Assembly: GCA_964450835.1 (NCBI GenBank)
Contig: CAYVEQ010000032.1
Location: forward strand, 1 to 18,968
Direction: 5' to 3'
DNA from: Caccocola sp964450835
Lineage (GTDB): Bacteria > Synergistota > Synergistia > Synergistales > Synergistaceae
Length of the DNA: 18,968 nucleotides
A model generated the notes under the pieces. That model ran no database searches, had not been told where the DNA came from, and saw only the letters and a list, made by a program, of their open reading frames with translations. Below, one piece after another: positions 6,321 to 12,729 of the stretch (the first letter of the stretch is position 1; each line of letters starts with the position of its first letter). The position numbers were made by a program, and so were the translations under genes.

Positions 6321-6641
6321 GTGCCTTACGCCGCCGGACATCATATAACATCGCAGGCCGTATCGTTGCCCGATTTCACTTCTCACTTGAAAAGACAGCG
6401 TATGATTCAGTCCGAGGTGAACGGTCGAGAAGAGATTTAAGGGAGAAGGAACCTGAGTCCCGGTACTTCCCGTCAAGCGTCTTTCTCTGCCGCGGCAGAA
6501 ACGAGAGGTTTCTGAAACCCGTTAAAGATCTGTGGGTATTTGTATCCGGAAATGCGGCTTGGACGGGATAAAGCTCGCTCTGCGGCTTTGCGATTACCCT
6601 GATGTTATGTGTCTTAAAAATTCCGGTAATTGTGAATTTAG
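6321..6641. other. Intergenic stretch with no gene found
   Basis: I find no convincing coding sequence on either strand. A minus-strand frame running back over the tRNA is an artefact of the tRNA. The stretch holds a perfect 12-bp palindrome CTGCCGCGGCAG (6487-6498) and a small hairpin GAAAC-GAGAG-GTTTC just after it (6499-6513). There is no clear copy of the tRNA 3' end that would mark an integration site. Confidence 0.5.
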
Positions 6642-6650
6642 TGCTATAAT
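6642..6650 (+). promoter_or_regulatory. Extended -10 promoter of the PPi-phosphofructokinase gene
   Basis: TGCTATAAT is a perfect extended -10 element (TGn then TATAAT at 6645-6650). No good -35 hexamer lies 16-18 bp upstream, which is usual for this promoter class. Start near 6657 would give a leader of about 150 nt. Within it GTGTGT (near 6682) can pair with ACACAC (near 6758), a possible long-range stem. Confidence 0.65.
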
Positions 6651-6807
6651 TATATTCTGGGAGCAGTAAGCTACTTGTCGTTCTGTGTGTATAACAGCCT
6701 GTCAGCTTGAACAGATTCTAAGCCGGGATACGGCGGAATCTTCAGCTAAACAAGAGACACACACTGTCATGCAAATGTGCCAAGCAGTTAGGAAGGAGAA
6801 GAAAGCT

Positions 6808-8478
6808 ATGGATACCATTTTATCGCCGCTTCAGATTTCTCGCTACAAATATAAGCCTAAACTACCTGAAATGTACACCCACGGAATGTGCGAAATCACA
6901 GCGACTGAAGGAGACGCCTGCACCCCGTATACAGACAACGAGGCTCTGAAAAGCGCTTTTCCTAACACATACGGGATGAAACGCGTTTATTTCCGGAGAG
7001 GCGAAAACCAGGCCGTTAAGAAAAAACTGAATGTTGGGGTTATACTTTCAGGTGGTCAGGCGCCGGGAGGACATAATGTCATCACGGGACTGTATGACGC
7101 GCTGAAAGAGGCCGATCCCGAGAACAAACTGCTTGGATTTAAAAACGGCCCTTCCGGTCTGCTTAATGATGATTATATAGAATTTGACGATAAGTTTATA
7201 GATTCATATAGGAATACAGGCGGATTTGATATTATCGGTTCAGGCCGCACAAAACTTGAGACGGAAGAACAGTTTGGGATAGTTGCCGATGTGTGCAAAA
7301 AGCACGAAGTATCTGCGATAGTAATAATCGGCGGTGATGATTCAAATACAAACGCCGCCATGCTTGCGGAATATTTTGTGCGTGAAAAGACCGGCGTGCA
7401 GGTTATAGGGTGTCCAAAGACAATAGACGGAGATTTAAAAAACGAAAACGTCGAGATATCTTTCGGCTTTGACACTGCTACAAAAACATATTCGGAACTC
7501 ATCGGCAATATAGAACGCGACGCCTGTTCGGCCCGCAAATACTGGCATTTCATCAAAGTCATGGGACGCTCTGCTTCGCACATAGCTCTTGAATGCGCTC
7601 TGAAAACACATCCCAATGTCTGCATCATCAGCGAAGAGGTTGAGGCAAAGAATACGAGTTTTGTAGAGCTGGGAGAGCGCATAGCCGATTCCGTATGTTA
7701 CCGTTCTGACAATGGCGAGAACTTCGGGGTCGTCATAATTCCGGAAAGTCTTATAGAATTCGTACCTGAGCTGAAGAATCTGATTGCCGAACTGAACGAC
7801 ATTCTTGCCGTGAACGCCGAAGAACTGGGCGCTCTTACCGGATGGAAGAAGTTCGCCTATCTGGAGGAAAGACTTACTCCCGCTTCTTATAAAGTATTTG
7901 CTCTGCTGCCCTCGAACATACAGGACCAGTTGCTGATGGATAGAGACCAGCACGGCAATATACAGTTATCGAAGATAGAAACGGAGGAACTTCTTATTAA
8001 ACTCGTGAGAAAACGCCTCTCTGACCTTGCCGACGATGGGAAGTACCACGGAACGTTCACTCCGATCAGCCATTTCCTCGGATATGAAGGCCGCTGCGCG
8101 TTCCCGTCAAACTTTGATGCTGACTACTGCTATTCACTCGGCTACAATGCCTTTATGCTCATAAGCTATAACTATACGGGATATCTTTCCACTATTACCA
8201 ACCTCGCGCGCCCCGCATCGGAATGGCAGGCGGGAGGCATACCGCTTACCGGGATGATGAATCTCGAACGCCGCAGCGGAAAACTGAAGCCTGTTATAAA
8301 GAAAATGCTTGTTGATTTAAACGGAGCCCCGTTCAAATACTTCGTAGAACAGCGCGAACATTGGGCGAAGCACACGTGCTACACTTTCCCCGGAGCCATA
8401 CAATATTACGGACCGACAGAAGTCTCCGACACGATCACTAAAACTCTGGAATTAGAACATCCTGACAAGAGGGGCTAA
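6808..8478 (+). CDS. pfp: PPi-dependent 6-phosphofructokinase, long type
   Basis: Reversibly interconverts fructose-6-phosphate plus pyrophosphate with fructose-1,6-bisphosphate plus phosphate, so it serves glycolysis and gluconeogenesis. It has 556 residues, the long clade resembling plant PFP beta and spirochaete enzymes. SGGQAPGGHNVITGL (81-95), GGDDSN (175-180) and PKTIDGDLKN (203-212) are visible. The second Asp in GGDD and the Lys in PKTIDGD are the residues that mark PPi rather than ATP use. The chosen ATG 6808 has AAGGAG at 6793-6798; an upstream frame to 6685 lacks a ribosome-binding site and conserved sequence. The gene is richer in A/T than its neighbours. Its stop codon is the loop of a perfect hairpin. 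Confidence 0.95.
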   Translation: MDTILSPLQISRYKYKPKLPEMYTHGMCEITATEGDACTPYTDNEALKSAFPNTYGMKRVYFRRGENQAVKKKLNVGVILSGGQAPGGHNVITGLYDALKEADPENKLLGFKNGPSGLLNDDYIEFDDKFIDSYRNTGGFDIIGSGRTKLETEEQFGIVADVCKKHEVSAIVIIGGDDSNTNAAMLAEYFVREKTGVQVIGCPKTIDGDLKNENVEISFGFDTATKTYSELIGNIERDACSARKYWHFIKVMGRSASHIALECALKTHPNVCIISEEVEAKNTSFVELGERIADSVCYRSDNGENFGVVIIPESLIEFVPELKNLIAELNDILAVNAEELGALTGWKKFAYLEERLTPASYKVFALLPSNIQDQLLMDRDQHGNIQLSKIETEELLIKLVRKRLSDLADDGKYHGTFTPISHFLGYEGRCAFPSNFDADYCYSLGYNAFMLISYNYTGYLSTITNLARPASEWQAGGIPLTGMMNLERRSGKLKPVIKKMLVDLNGAPFKYFVEQREHWAKHTCYTFPGAIQYYGPTEVSDTITKTLELEHPDKRG

Positions 8479-8490
8479 GCCCCTCTTGTC
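8464..8490. terminator. Perfect 12-bp hairpin enclosing the pfp stop codon
   Basis: GACAAGAGGGGC (8464-8475) and GCCCCTCTTGTC (8479-8490) are perfectly complementary around the 3-nt loop TAA, which is the pfp stop codon. On the other strand the TGA ending the MacB remnant (8491-8489) overlaps the outer base pairs. It thus sits exactly where two convergent genes meet. There is no U-tract on either side, so it may act as a bidirectional or Rho-assisted terminator or as an mRNA 3'-end stabiliser. Confidence 0.6.
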
Positions 8491-9130
8491 ATTCGTATTT
8501 AAGCGCGTCTGTCGGATTGAACGGCGGAGCTTTGTACGCCGGATAGCAGCCAAAGCCGACCGCGCGCGGAAATGCGAAAGCAAACGGTATTGAGATAACT
8601 GTGAACACGGGCGGTGCATCTGTAAAAGGCGCAAGAGCATAGCCTGATTCTGTACCCGGCGGAATGCCGACAGTCCCGCCAGCCGCCGGCAGGACAACTG
8701 CTCCGATGAGAAAGTGAGTTCTTATGCCTGTCTTCCGTGTCCGTTCCGTGGCTGAAACAAGCATAATGTTCTCATCGAAGCACCGATATTATAGTTTTTG
8801 CCTTGCTCCCGGCTTCAGGCCTCTGCGAAACGTTTCTTACCGCAAGGTTATCCGGTTCTCCTGTTTTTATCTTATGATGCTCGCGAAGAAGCGGCTCTGT
8901 TTCGCCCTGTATATGGCTTGGCGCAGCCCATTGAAACTCCTTTGATATAAATGTTCCCTGTGCGGCCGTTCGTCTTCCGGCCGACAAGACGCCGCCGGGC
9001 CGCAGCCAGAGACGCAAGCACGAAAACATTCCGGTCACCGCCCGTTGCGAGAGGCTTTTCGATTCAAATGTTCCGGCGACCGTGAACGGCATTTTGTTTG
9101 CACATACCGGTTTGCCTATGGCACTGACGC
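8489..9130 (-). pseudogene. Decayed MacB-type ABC transporter permease
   Basis: The translated minus strand retains scattered MacB/FtsX permease signatures in the correct order but in different frames. Around 9119-8823 one frame gives IGKPVCANKMPFTVAGTFES and later LLREHHKIKTGEPDN and AVRNVSQ, from the periplasmic domain. Near 8787-8773 another frame has NIGASM, the remains of the GGIGIMN segment. After a 2-nt insertion (8771-8772) comes NIMLVSATERTRKTGIR, then FLIGAVVLPAAGGTVGI, and the family ending NPTDALKYE at the TGA 8491-8489. Short internal deletions, for example after TGIR, and Pro substitutions in helices show relaxed constraint. The ATPase domain, first membrane helix and any macA partner are absent. 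The left (5') edge is approximate. Confidence 0.85.
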
Positions 9131-9187
9131 CGGAAGACGCGCCGGACTCGGCGGCGGAAGCGGCATACGCCGAAGGGGCACGCGTGT

Positions 9188-9226
9188 AAAAAAAGCGGGA
9201 CGTCGCACGCCCCGCCTTTTTTATTT
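9188..9226 (-). terminator. Terminator of the TRAP operon
   Basis: On the minus strand an A-rich run, GGCGGGG, a loop, CCCGC (9199-9195) and seven T residues (9194-9188) follow the dctM stop directly. The plus strand also has T6 after its stem, so it could work in both directions. Confidence 0.8.
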
Positions 9227-9229
9227 TTG

Positions 9230-10516
9230 TCACGCCGCGTCAATCAGCAGATTCGGCAGCCACACCGAGAGCGCGGGGAAGATGATGAGAATAACCAGCA
9301 CGGCGAACATCGCGGCAAGGAAGTAGGAGATGTAGCGGAAGGAATCTTCGTAGCGCGTGTCCGCGACCTTGCATGCGGTCATGAGGTCGACGCCGAGCGG
9401 AGGCGTGTTCGCACCGATTGCCATGTTGACGCAGACCATGACGCCAAGGTGTATCGGGTCAACGCCTATCTGCGTCATGATTGGCATGAAGATAGGGATA
9501 ATAATCAGAATTATCGCCGTCGTCTCCATGAAAGTTCCTAGTATGAGCAGCAGCAGGTTGAAAAAGACCATCACGATCCAGTAACTTCCGGAGAAGCCGA
9601 GGATTATCTCTGCTATCTTCTGTGGTATGTTCTGCGATGTGAGCGTCCAGCCGAAGAGGCTCGCCGCGGAGATGATGAAAAGCACCGCAGCGCTCGTTTT
9701 GGCGACTTCAAGGCAGATTTCAAAGAAACGCCGCCACGTCAGCTTGCGGTAGACATATTTTGAAAGTATCAGCGAGTAGAGGGCGGCGACCGCGCCCGCC
9801 TCCGTCGCGGTGAATATGCCTTGGAGTATCCCGACGATGATGATTGCGGGCGTTACCATCGGAAGGAAAGCGCCTTTGAATGCGTCCCATTTCTGACGTG
9901 CGGTCGCCTTCGGCAGCTTCGGGTAGTTTTCTTTCTTGGCGAAATAGTAGGAGACGAGCATGAGACTGCCGCCCGAGAGTATGCCCGGTATGAAGCCTGC
10001 GATAAAAAGCTTGCCTATCGAGGCTCCCATCGTCACGCCCAGAACGACCATGACAATGCTGGGCGGTATGATTGTGGCGAGAGCGCCGCCGCAGCCGAGC
10101 AGCGAGGCGCTGAAAGAGCGGTTGTAGCCCTGCTCCTTCATAGCGGGAAGCATTATGGAGCCGATGGCCGCGACGTCCGCGACGCCGGAGCCCGAAATAG
10201 CGCCGAAGAACATGCAGGAAACGACCATGACCATCGCCATGCCGCCCCGTATATGGCCTACCATGCTGGAGGCGAATTTCATTATGCGCGGCGTTATGTC
10301 GCCTTCCGCCATGAGAGCGCCCGCGAGAAGAAAGAGCGGAATGGCAAGCAAAGTAAAGGAGTCCACACCGACCACCATGCGCTGCGCTATGACGATAATC
10401 GGCAGAGCGGTTTCGGTCAGCAGGTAAAAGGCTCCGGAAATCGCGATGGCGTAGGAAACGGGAATCGCTATCGCGATGCCGGCGAGCAGAACGATAACAA
10501 GAAACATGAAAGTCAC
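9230..10516 (-). CDS. dctM: TRAP transporter large permease, DctM type
   Basis: The large membrane subunit of a tripartite ATP-independent periplasmic transporter, which imports an organic anion using the sodium gradient. It has 428 residues, normal for the family, and is hydrophobic throughout with about twelve membrane segments. Typical motifs include PLFLLAGALMAEGDI, GAISGSGVADVAAIGSIMLPAM and CGGALATIIPPSIVMVVLG. The start is taken as GTG 10516, overlapping the dctQ stop by 4 nt; an ATG three codons in (10507) is an equally good choice because an AAAGAG sits upstream of it. Translation is probably coupled to dctQ. Confidence 0.95.
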   Translation of the reverse strand: MTFMFLVIVLLAGIAIAIPVSYAIAISGAFYLLTETALPIIVIAQRMVVGVDSFTLLAIPLFLLAGALMAEGDITPRIMKFASSMVGHIRGGMAMVMVVSCMFFGAISGSGVADVAAIGSIMLPAMKEQGYNRSFSASLLGCGGALATIIPPSIVMVVLGVTMGASIGKLFIAGFIPGILSGGSLMLVSYYFAKKENYPKLPKATARQKWDAFKGAFLPMVTPAIIIVGILQGIFTATEAGAVAALYSLILSKYVYRKLTWRRFFEICLEVAKTSAAVLFIISAASLFGWTLTSQNIPQKIAEIILGFSGSYWIVMVFFNLLLLILGTFMETTAIILIIIPIFMPIMTQIGVDPIHLGVMVCVNMAIGANTPPLGVDLMTACKVADTRYEDSFRYISYFLAAMFAVLVILIIFPALSVWLPNLLIDAA

Positions 10517-11004
10517 TCTTTCGCGAACAGTTTATAGATATTGCGCAGCGCGACGGGGATCATCAGAGCGCAGCCAACAGGGAAGGCGAGATAGAGTATC
10601 CCCGCCGGTATCTGGAGTGTCGTCGTCGTCATGCTCCATGTTTTTTTGACAATCTGCATGCCGCCCGCCGTTCCGAGACAGACGAACGCAAGCACGGCCG
10701 TCTCGCGGATGAGGAGCAGGAGCTTCCTCGCCGGCGCGCTTTTCACTTTGTCAAGCAGGATGTTTATTTCCATGTGGCCGTTTGAGAGGAGAGCGACCGC
10801 CGAACCGATGAAGGTTATCCAGACAAGCAATGTCTGGCAGACTTCGCCTCCCCACGCTATAGACTGATGCATTATGTAGCGGGAAACGACCTCGGTCATG
10901 ACGACCGCGAATACCGCTATGACCGCGAAGATTAAAAAAAACTCAAGCGGGCGGAACACCCGCTTGAGCGTTTCTTTTTCTTTAGGTTCGCTATTCTTTC
11001 CCAT
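10513..11004 (-). CDS. dctQ: TRAP transporter small permease, DctQ type
   Basis: Small membrane subunit of the TRAP transporter, essential partner of DctM. It has 163 residues and about four hydrophobic helices, with the family's first helix FFLIFAVIAVFAVVMTEVVSRYI and the conserved WGGEVCQTLLVWITFIGSA segment. The ATG at 11004 (MGKNSEPKEKE) is preferred. A frame open to 11037 would overlap dctP by 47 bp and adds WIWCASM, unlike family N-termini. With the chosen start the overlap with dctP is 14 bp. Confidence 0.92.
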   Translation of the reverse strand: MGKNSEPKEKETLKRVFRPLEFFLIFAVIAVFAVVMTEVVSRYIMHQSIAWGGEVCQTLLVWITFIGSAVALLSNGHMEINILLDKVKSAPARKLLLLIRETAVLAFVCLGTAGGMQIVKKTWSMTTTTLQIPAGILYLAFPVGCALMIPVALRNIYKLFAKE

Positions 11005-11971
11005 ACTCGCGCACCATATCCATAAGTTCCTTGCCAAATGTCTGCTCGTAACTTTCCCACACGGGCTGAACAGCTTTCTGGAAGGCGGCCTTGTCGACGT
11101 CGTTTACGAGCATTCCGCTTTCCTCAAGTTTTTTCAGGAACTCGTCCTCTTCCGCGATTGTCTCCCTGCGCTGAGCCTCGCCCCATTTCTGCGCAAGCCG
11201 CTTCACCGTCGCCTTGTCTTCGTCGGAGAGCTGGCCCCAGATGCTGCTGTTGACGCAGAGGATTGCCGAGCCCCAGATATGGCCGGTCTTTGAAAGATAT
11301 TTCTGGACTTCGTTGAAGGCGTTTGAGTAAATGATGGCGTAGGGGTTTTCCTGCCCGTCGACCACTCCCTGCTGAAGTGCGGAGTAGAGCTCGCCGAAGT
11401 TTATCGCCATCGGGGCCGCGCCCAGGAGTTTGAATGTGTCAAGGCGCATCTTGTCGGGGGTGACGCGAATCTTCAGCCCTTTGATGTCCTCAGGAGTCAC
11501 GATGGGCTTTTTGTTGTTCGTGATGTGGCGGAAGCCGTTCTCCCACCATGCCAGACCGATGACGCCCTTTTCCTCGAGGAGCTTGAAGAGAAATTCGCCG
11601 AGCTTGCCGTCAAAGGCTTTATATGCCGCCTCGTGCGAGGGCCATGCGTAGGGCAGGGCCTCTATGCCGAACCTCTCGTCGAGGGACTGGAAAGAGCCGC
11701 CGCCGATAAGCCCGCCGTCGATCATGCCGAGCGACAGCCCTTCGACCATATCTTTCTCGTTGCCGAGCTGCGAGCTGGGATAGATCTGTATGACGACCCT
11801 TCCGCCGGTGCTTTCTTTGACCTCGTCGGCGAAGCCGCTTAAGTTTTTGTGCCACGAGTGGTCTGTGTTGAGTACGTGGCCGATTTTGATTACCGTTTCG
11901 GCTGACGCCGCGAAAGAGGCAGCCGCCGTCACGGCAAGCGCGATAAACAAAGACACTGCGAGTTTTCTCAT
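10991..11971 (-). CDS. dctP: TRAP transporter solute-binding protein, DctP type
   Basis: Periplasmic ligand-binding protein that captures the substrate and hands it to DctQM. It has 326 residues. The signal peptide MRKLAVSLFIALAVTAAASF ends at a predicted ASA cleavage site near residue 24, and the mature protein begins ETVIKIGHV. Family motifs include GLKIRVTPDKMRLDTFKLLG, whose Arg usually pairs with the substrate carboxylate, and INFGELYSALQQGVVDGQEN. The Shine-Dalgarno AGGGAGG (11989-11983) precedes ATG 11971. It is first in the operon. The subfamily looks like the C4-dicarboxylate/keto-acid group, but the ligand cannot be read from the sequence. Confidence 0.96.
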   Translation of the reverse strand: MRKLAVSLFIALAVTAAASFAASAETVIKIGHVLNTDHSWHKNLSGFADEVKESTGGRVVIQIYPSSQLGNEKDMVEGLSLGMIDGGLIGGGSFQSLDERFGIEALPYAWPSHEAAYKAFDGKLGEFLFKLLEEKGVIGLAWWENGFRHITNNKKPIVTPEDIKGLKIRVTPDKMRLDTFKLLGAAPMAINFGELYSALQQGVVDGQENPYAIIYSNAFNEVQKYLSKTGHIWGSAILCVNSSIWGQLSDEDKATVKRLAQKWGEAQRRETIAEEDEFLKKLEESGMLVNDVDKAAFQKAVQPVWESYEQTFGKELMDMVREYGKE

Positions 11972-12009
11972 TATCTTAAGAACCCTCCCTTAAATTAAAT
12001 ACGGGAGTA

Positions 12010-12038
12010 ATGATAATGTTCTGTTTTTTCTCTGTCAA
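12010..12038 (-). promoter_or_regulatory. Proximal dctP promoter
   Basis: On the minus strand TTGACA (12038-12033), a 17-bp spacer and TATCAT (12015-12010). It predicts start near 12003 and a short leader of about 32 nt ahead of dctP. Confidence 0.75.
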
Positions 12039-12116
12039 TAAAAACAGGTGCGCAAAGCGAAAAGACGTACAAAGTCAAAGCCGCCGAACGCGGGGCAGAA
12101 AGTAAAACACATTAAA

Positions 12117-12175
12117 CAGAGCCGACACGCAGCCCAGCCGCCAAAGGCGGGTTTTGGGGGCCACGATCAGCTCTG
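12117..12175 (-). other. Structured leader or terminator hairpin upstream of dctP
   Basis: Nested stems: outer CAGAGC/GCTCTG (12117-12122 with 12170-12175), middle GCCC/GGGC, inner CCGCC-AAA-GGCGG (12138-12150). On the minus strand it is followed by TTTAATGTGTTTT. It starts at the predicted first nucleotide of the transcript from 12183-12212. It could end the aas-cupin transcript or act as a 5' structure for the TRAP mRNA. Confidence 0.4.
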
Positions 12176-12182
12176 CAAGCCT

Positions 12183-12212
12183 AATATACGACAGACAACA
12201 AAGATCTGTCAA
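12183..12212 (-). promoter_or_regulatory. Distal promoter upstream of the TRAP operon
   Basis: On the minus strand TTGACA (12212-12207), an 18-bp spacer and TATATT (12188-12183). It points toward dctP, about 205 nt away, with predicted start near 12176. Together with 12010-12038 this would be a tandem promoter pair. Confidence 0.6.
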
Positions 12213-12213
12213 G

Positions 12214-12423
12214 CGCGCGGCTGCGCGGGGCAGAAAGGCTATTTCGCCACGACGGCGAAGAATACTAGNNNNNNNNNNNNNNNNNNNNNNNNNNNNNNNN
12301 NNNNNNNNNNNNNNNNNNNNNNNNNNNNNNNNNNNNNNNNNNNNNNNNNNNNNNNNNNNNNNNNNNNNCGCGCGGCTGCGCGGGGCAGAAAGGCTATTTC
12401 GCCACGACGGCGAAGAATACTAG
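12214..12423. other. Second assembly gap flanked by identical 55-bp ends
   Basis: Positions 12269-12368 are 100 N. The 55 bases before (12214-12268) equal the 55 bases after (12369-12423). The repeated segment contains the last codons and TAG of the cupin gene, so the left copy is a meaningless gene tail. Merging the copies removes 155 bp and puts the cupin stop about 180 bp before the distal promoter end. The identical overlap length to the first gap supports a k-mer assembly origin. Confidence 0.88.
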
Positions 12424-12729
12424 AGGAGTGTCGCCGCTGTTTTTCAAGCCGTGCGACATTCCTTTTCTTGTAACGAATATGTCGCCGGGAGCGGCCGGTA
12501 TCTCGCGGCCGTCCGCGCAATAAATGCCTGTGCCGGACATTACGGCGTAGACTTCCTCGTCGTCGATGTGGATGTGCTCGCCTATCGACGCGCCGGGTTC
12601 AAGCTCTATTCTCGACGCCGTGCCGATCGGCGCGGCGCCTTGCGGCAGAGGGGCCGCGAATATGCGCGCTTCGCCCTCGCCGCCGCGTATCGCGTAAGCG
12701 GAAACCGGTTTATCACTCTGCTTTATCAT
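12394..12729 (-). CDS. Small single-domain cupin protein
   Basis: A 111-residue conserved-barrel cupin. Cupin motif 1 is GASIGEHIHIDDEEVYAVMSG (about residues 46-66) with the metal ligands H-x-H and Glu; motif 2 is GDIFVTRKGMSHGLKN (about 81-96) with the His. A metal ion is therefore probably bound. The substrate is unknown: such proteins range from sugar isomerases to dioxygenases and sensors. The start ATG 12729 lies inside the end of the aas-like gene (17-bp overlap) without a clear Shine-Dalgarno, so it is likely translated by coupling. The C-terminal codons are duplicated across the assembly gap. Confidence 0.88.
   Translation of the reverse strand: MIKQSDKPVSAYAIRGGEGEARIFAAPLPQGAAPIGTASRIELEPGASIGEHIHIDDEEVYAVMSGTGIYCADGREIPAAPGDIFVTRKGMSHGLKNSGDTPLVFFAVVAK

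Noticed and set aside
6186..6476. Minus-strand 96-residue frame over tRNA-Leu
   Set aside because: The RRRELNSYGLPHTPLKRACL translation is a well-known artefact of reading the reverse of a tRNA-Leu gene.
9821..10537. Plus-strand 238-codon frame opposite dctM
   Set aside because: Antisense shadow with His/Arg/Asp-rich composition; dctM is unambiguous.
12154..12423. Frames running through the second N block
   Set aside because: They cross 100 undetermined bases and read the duplicated contig end; no real product.
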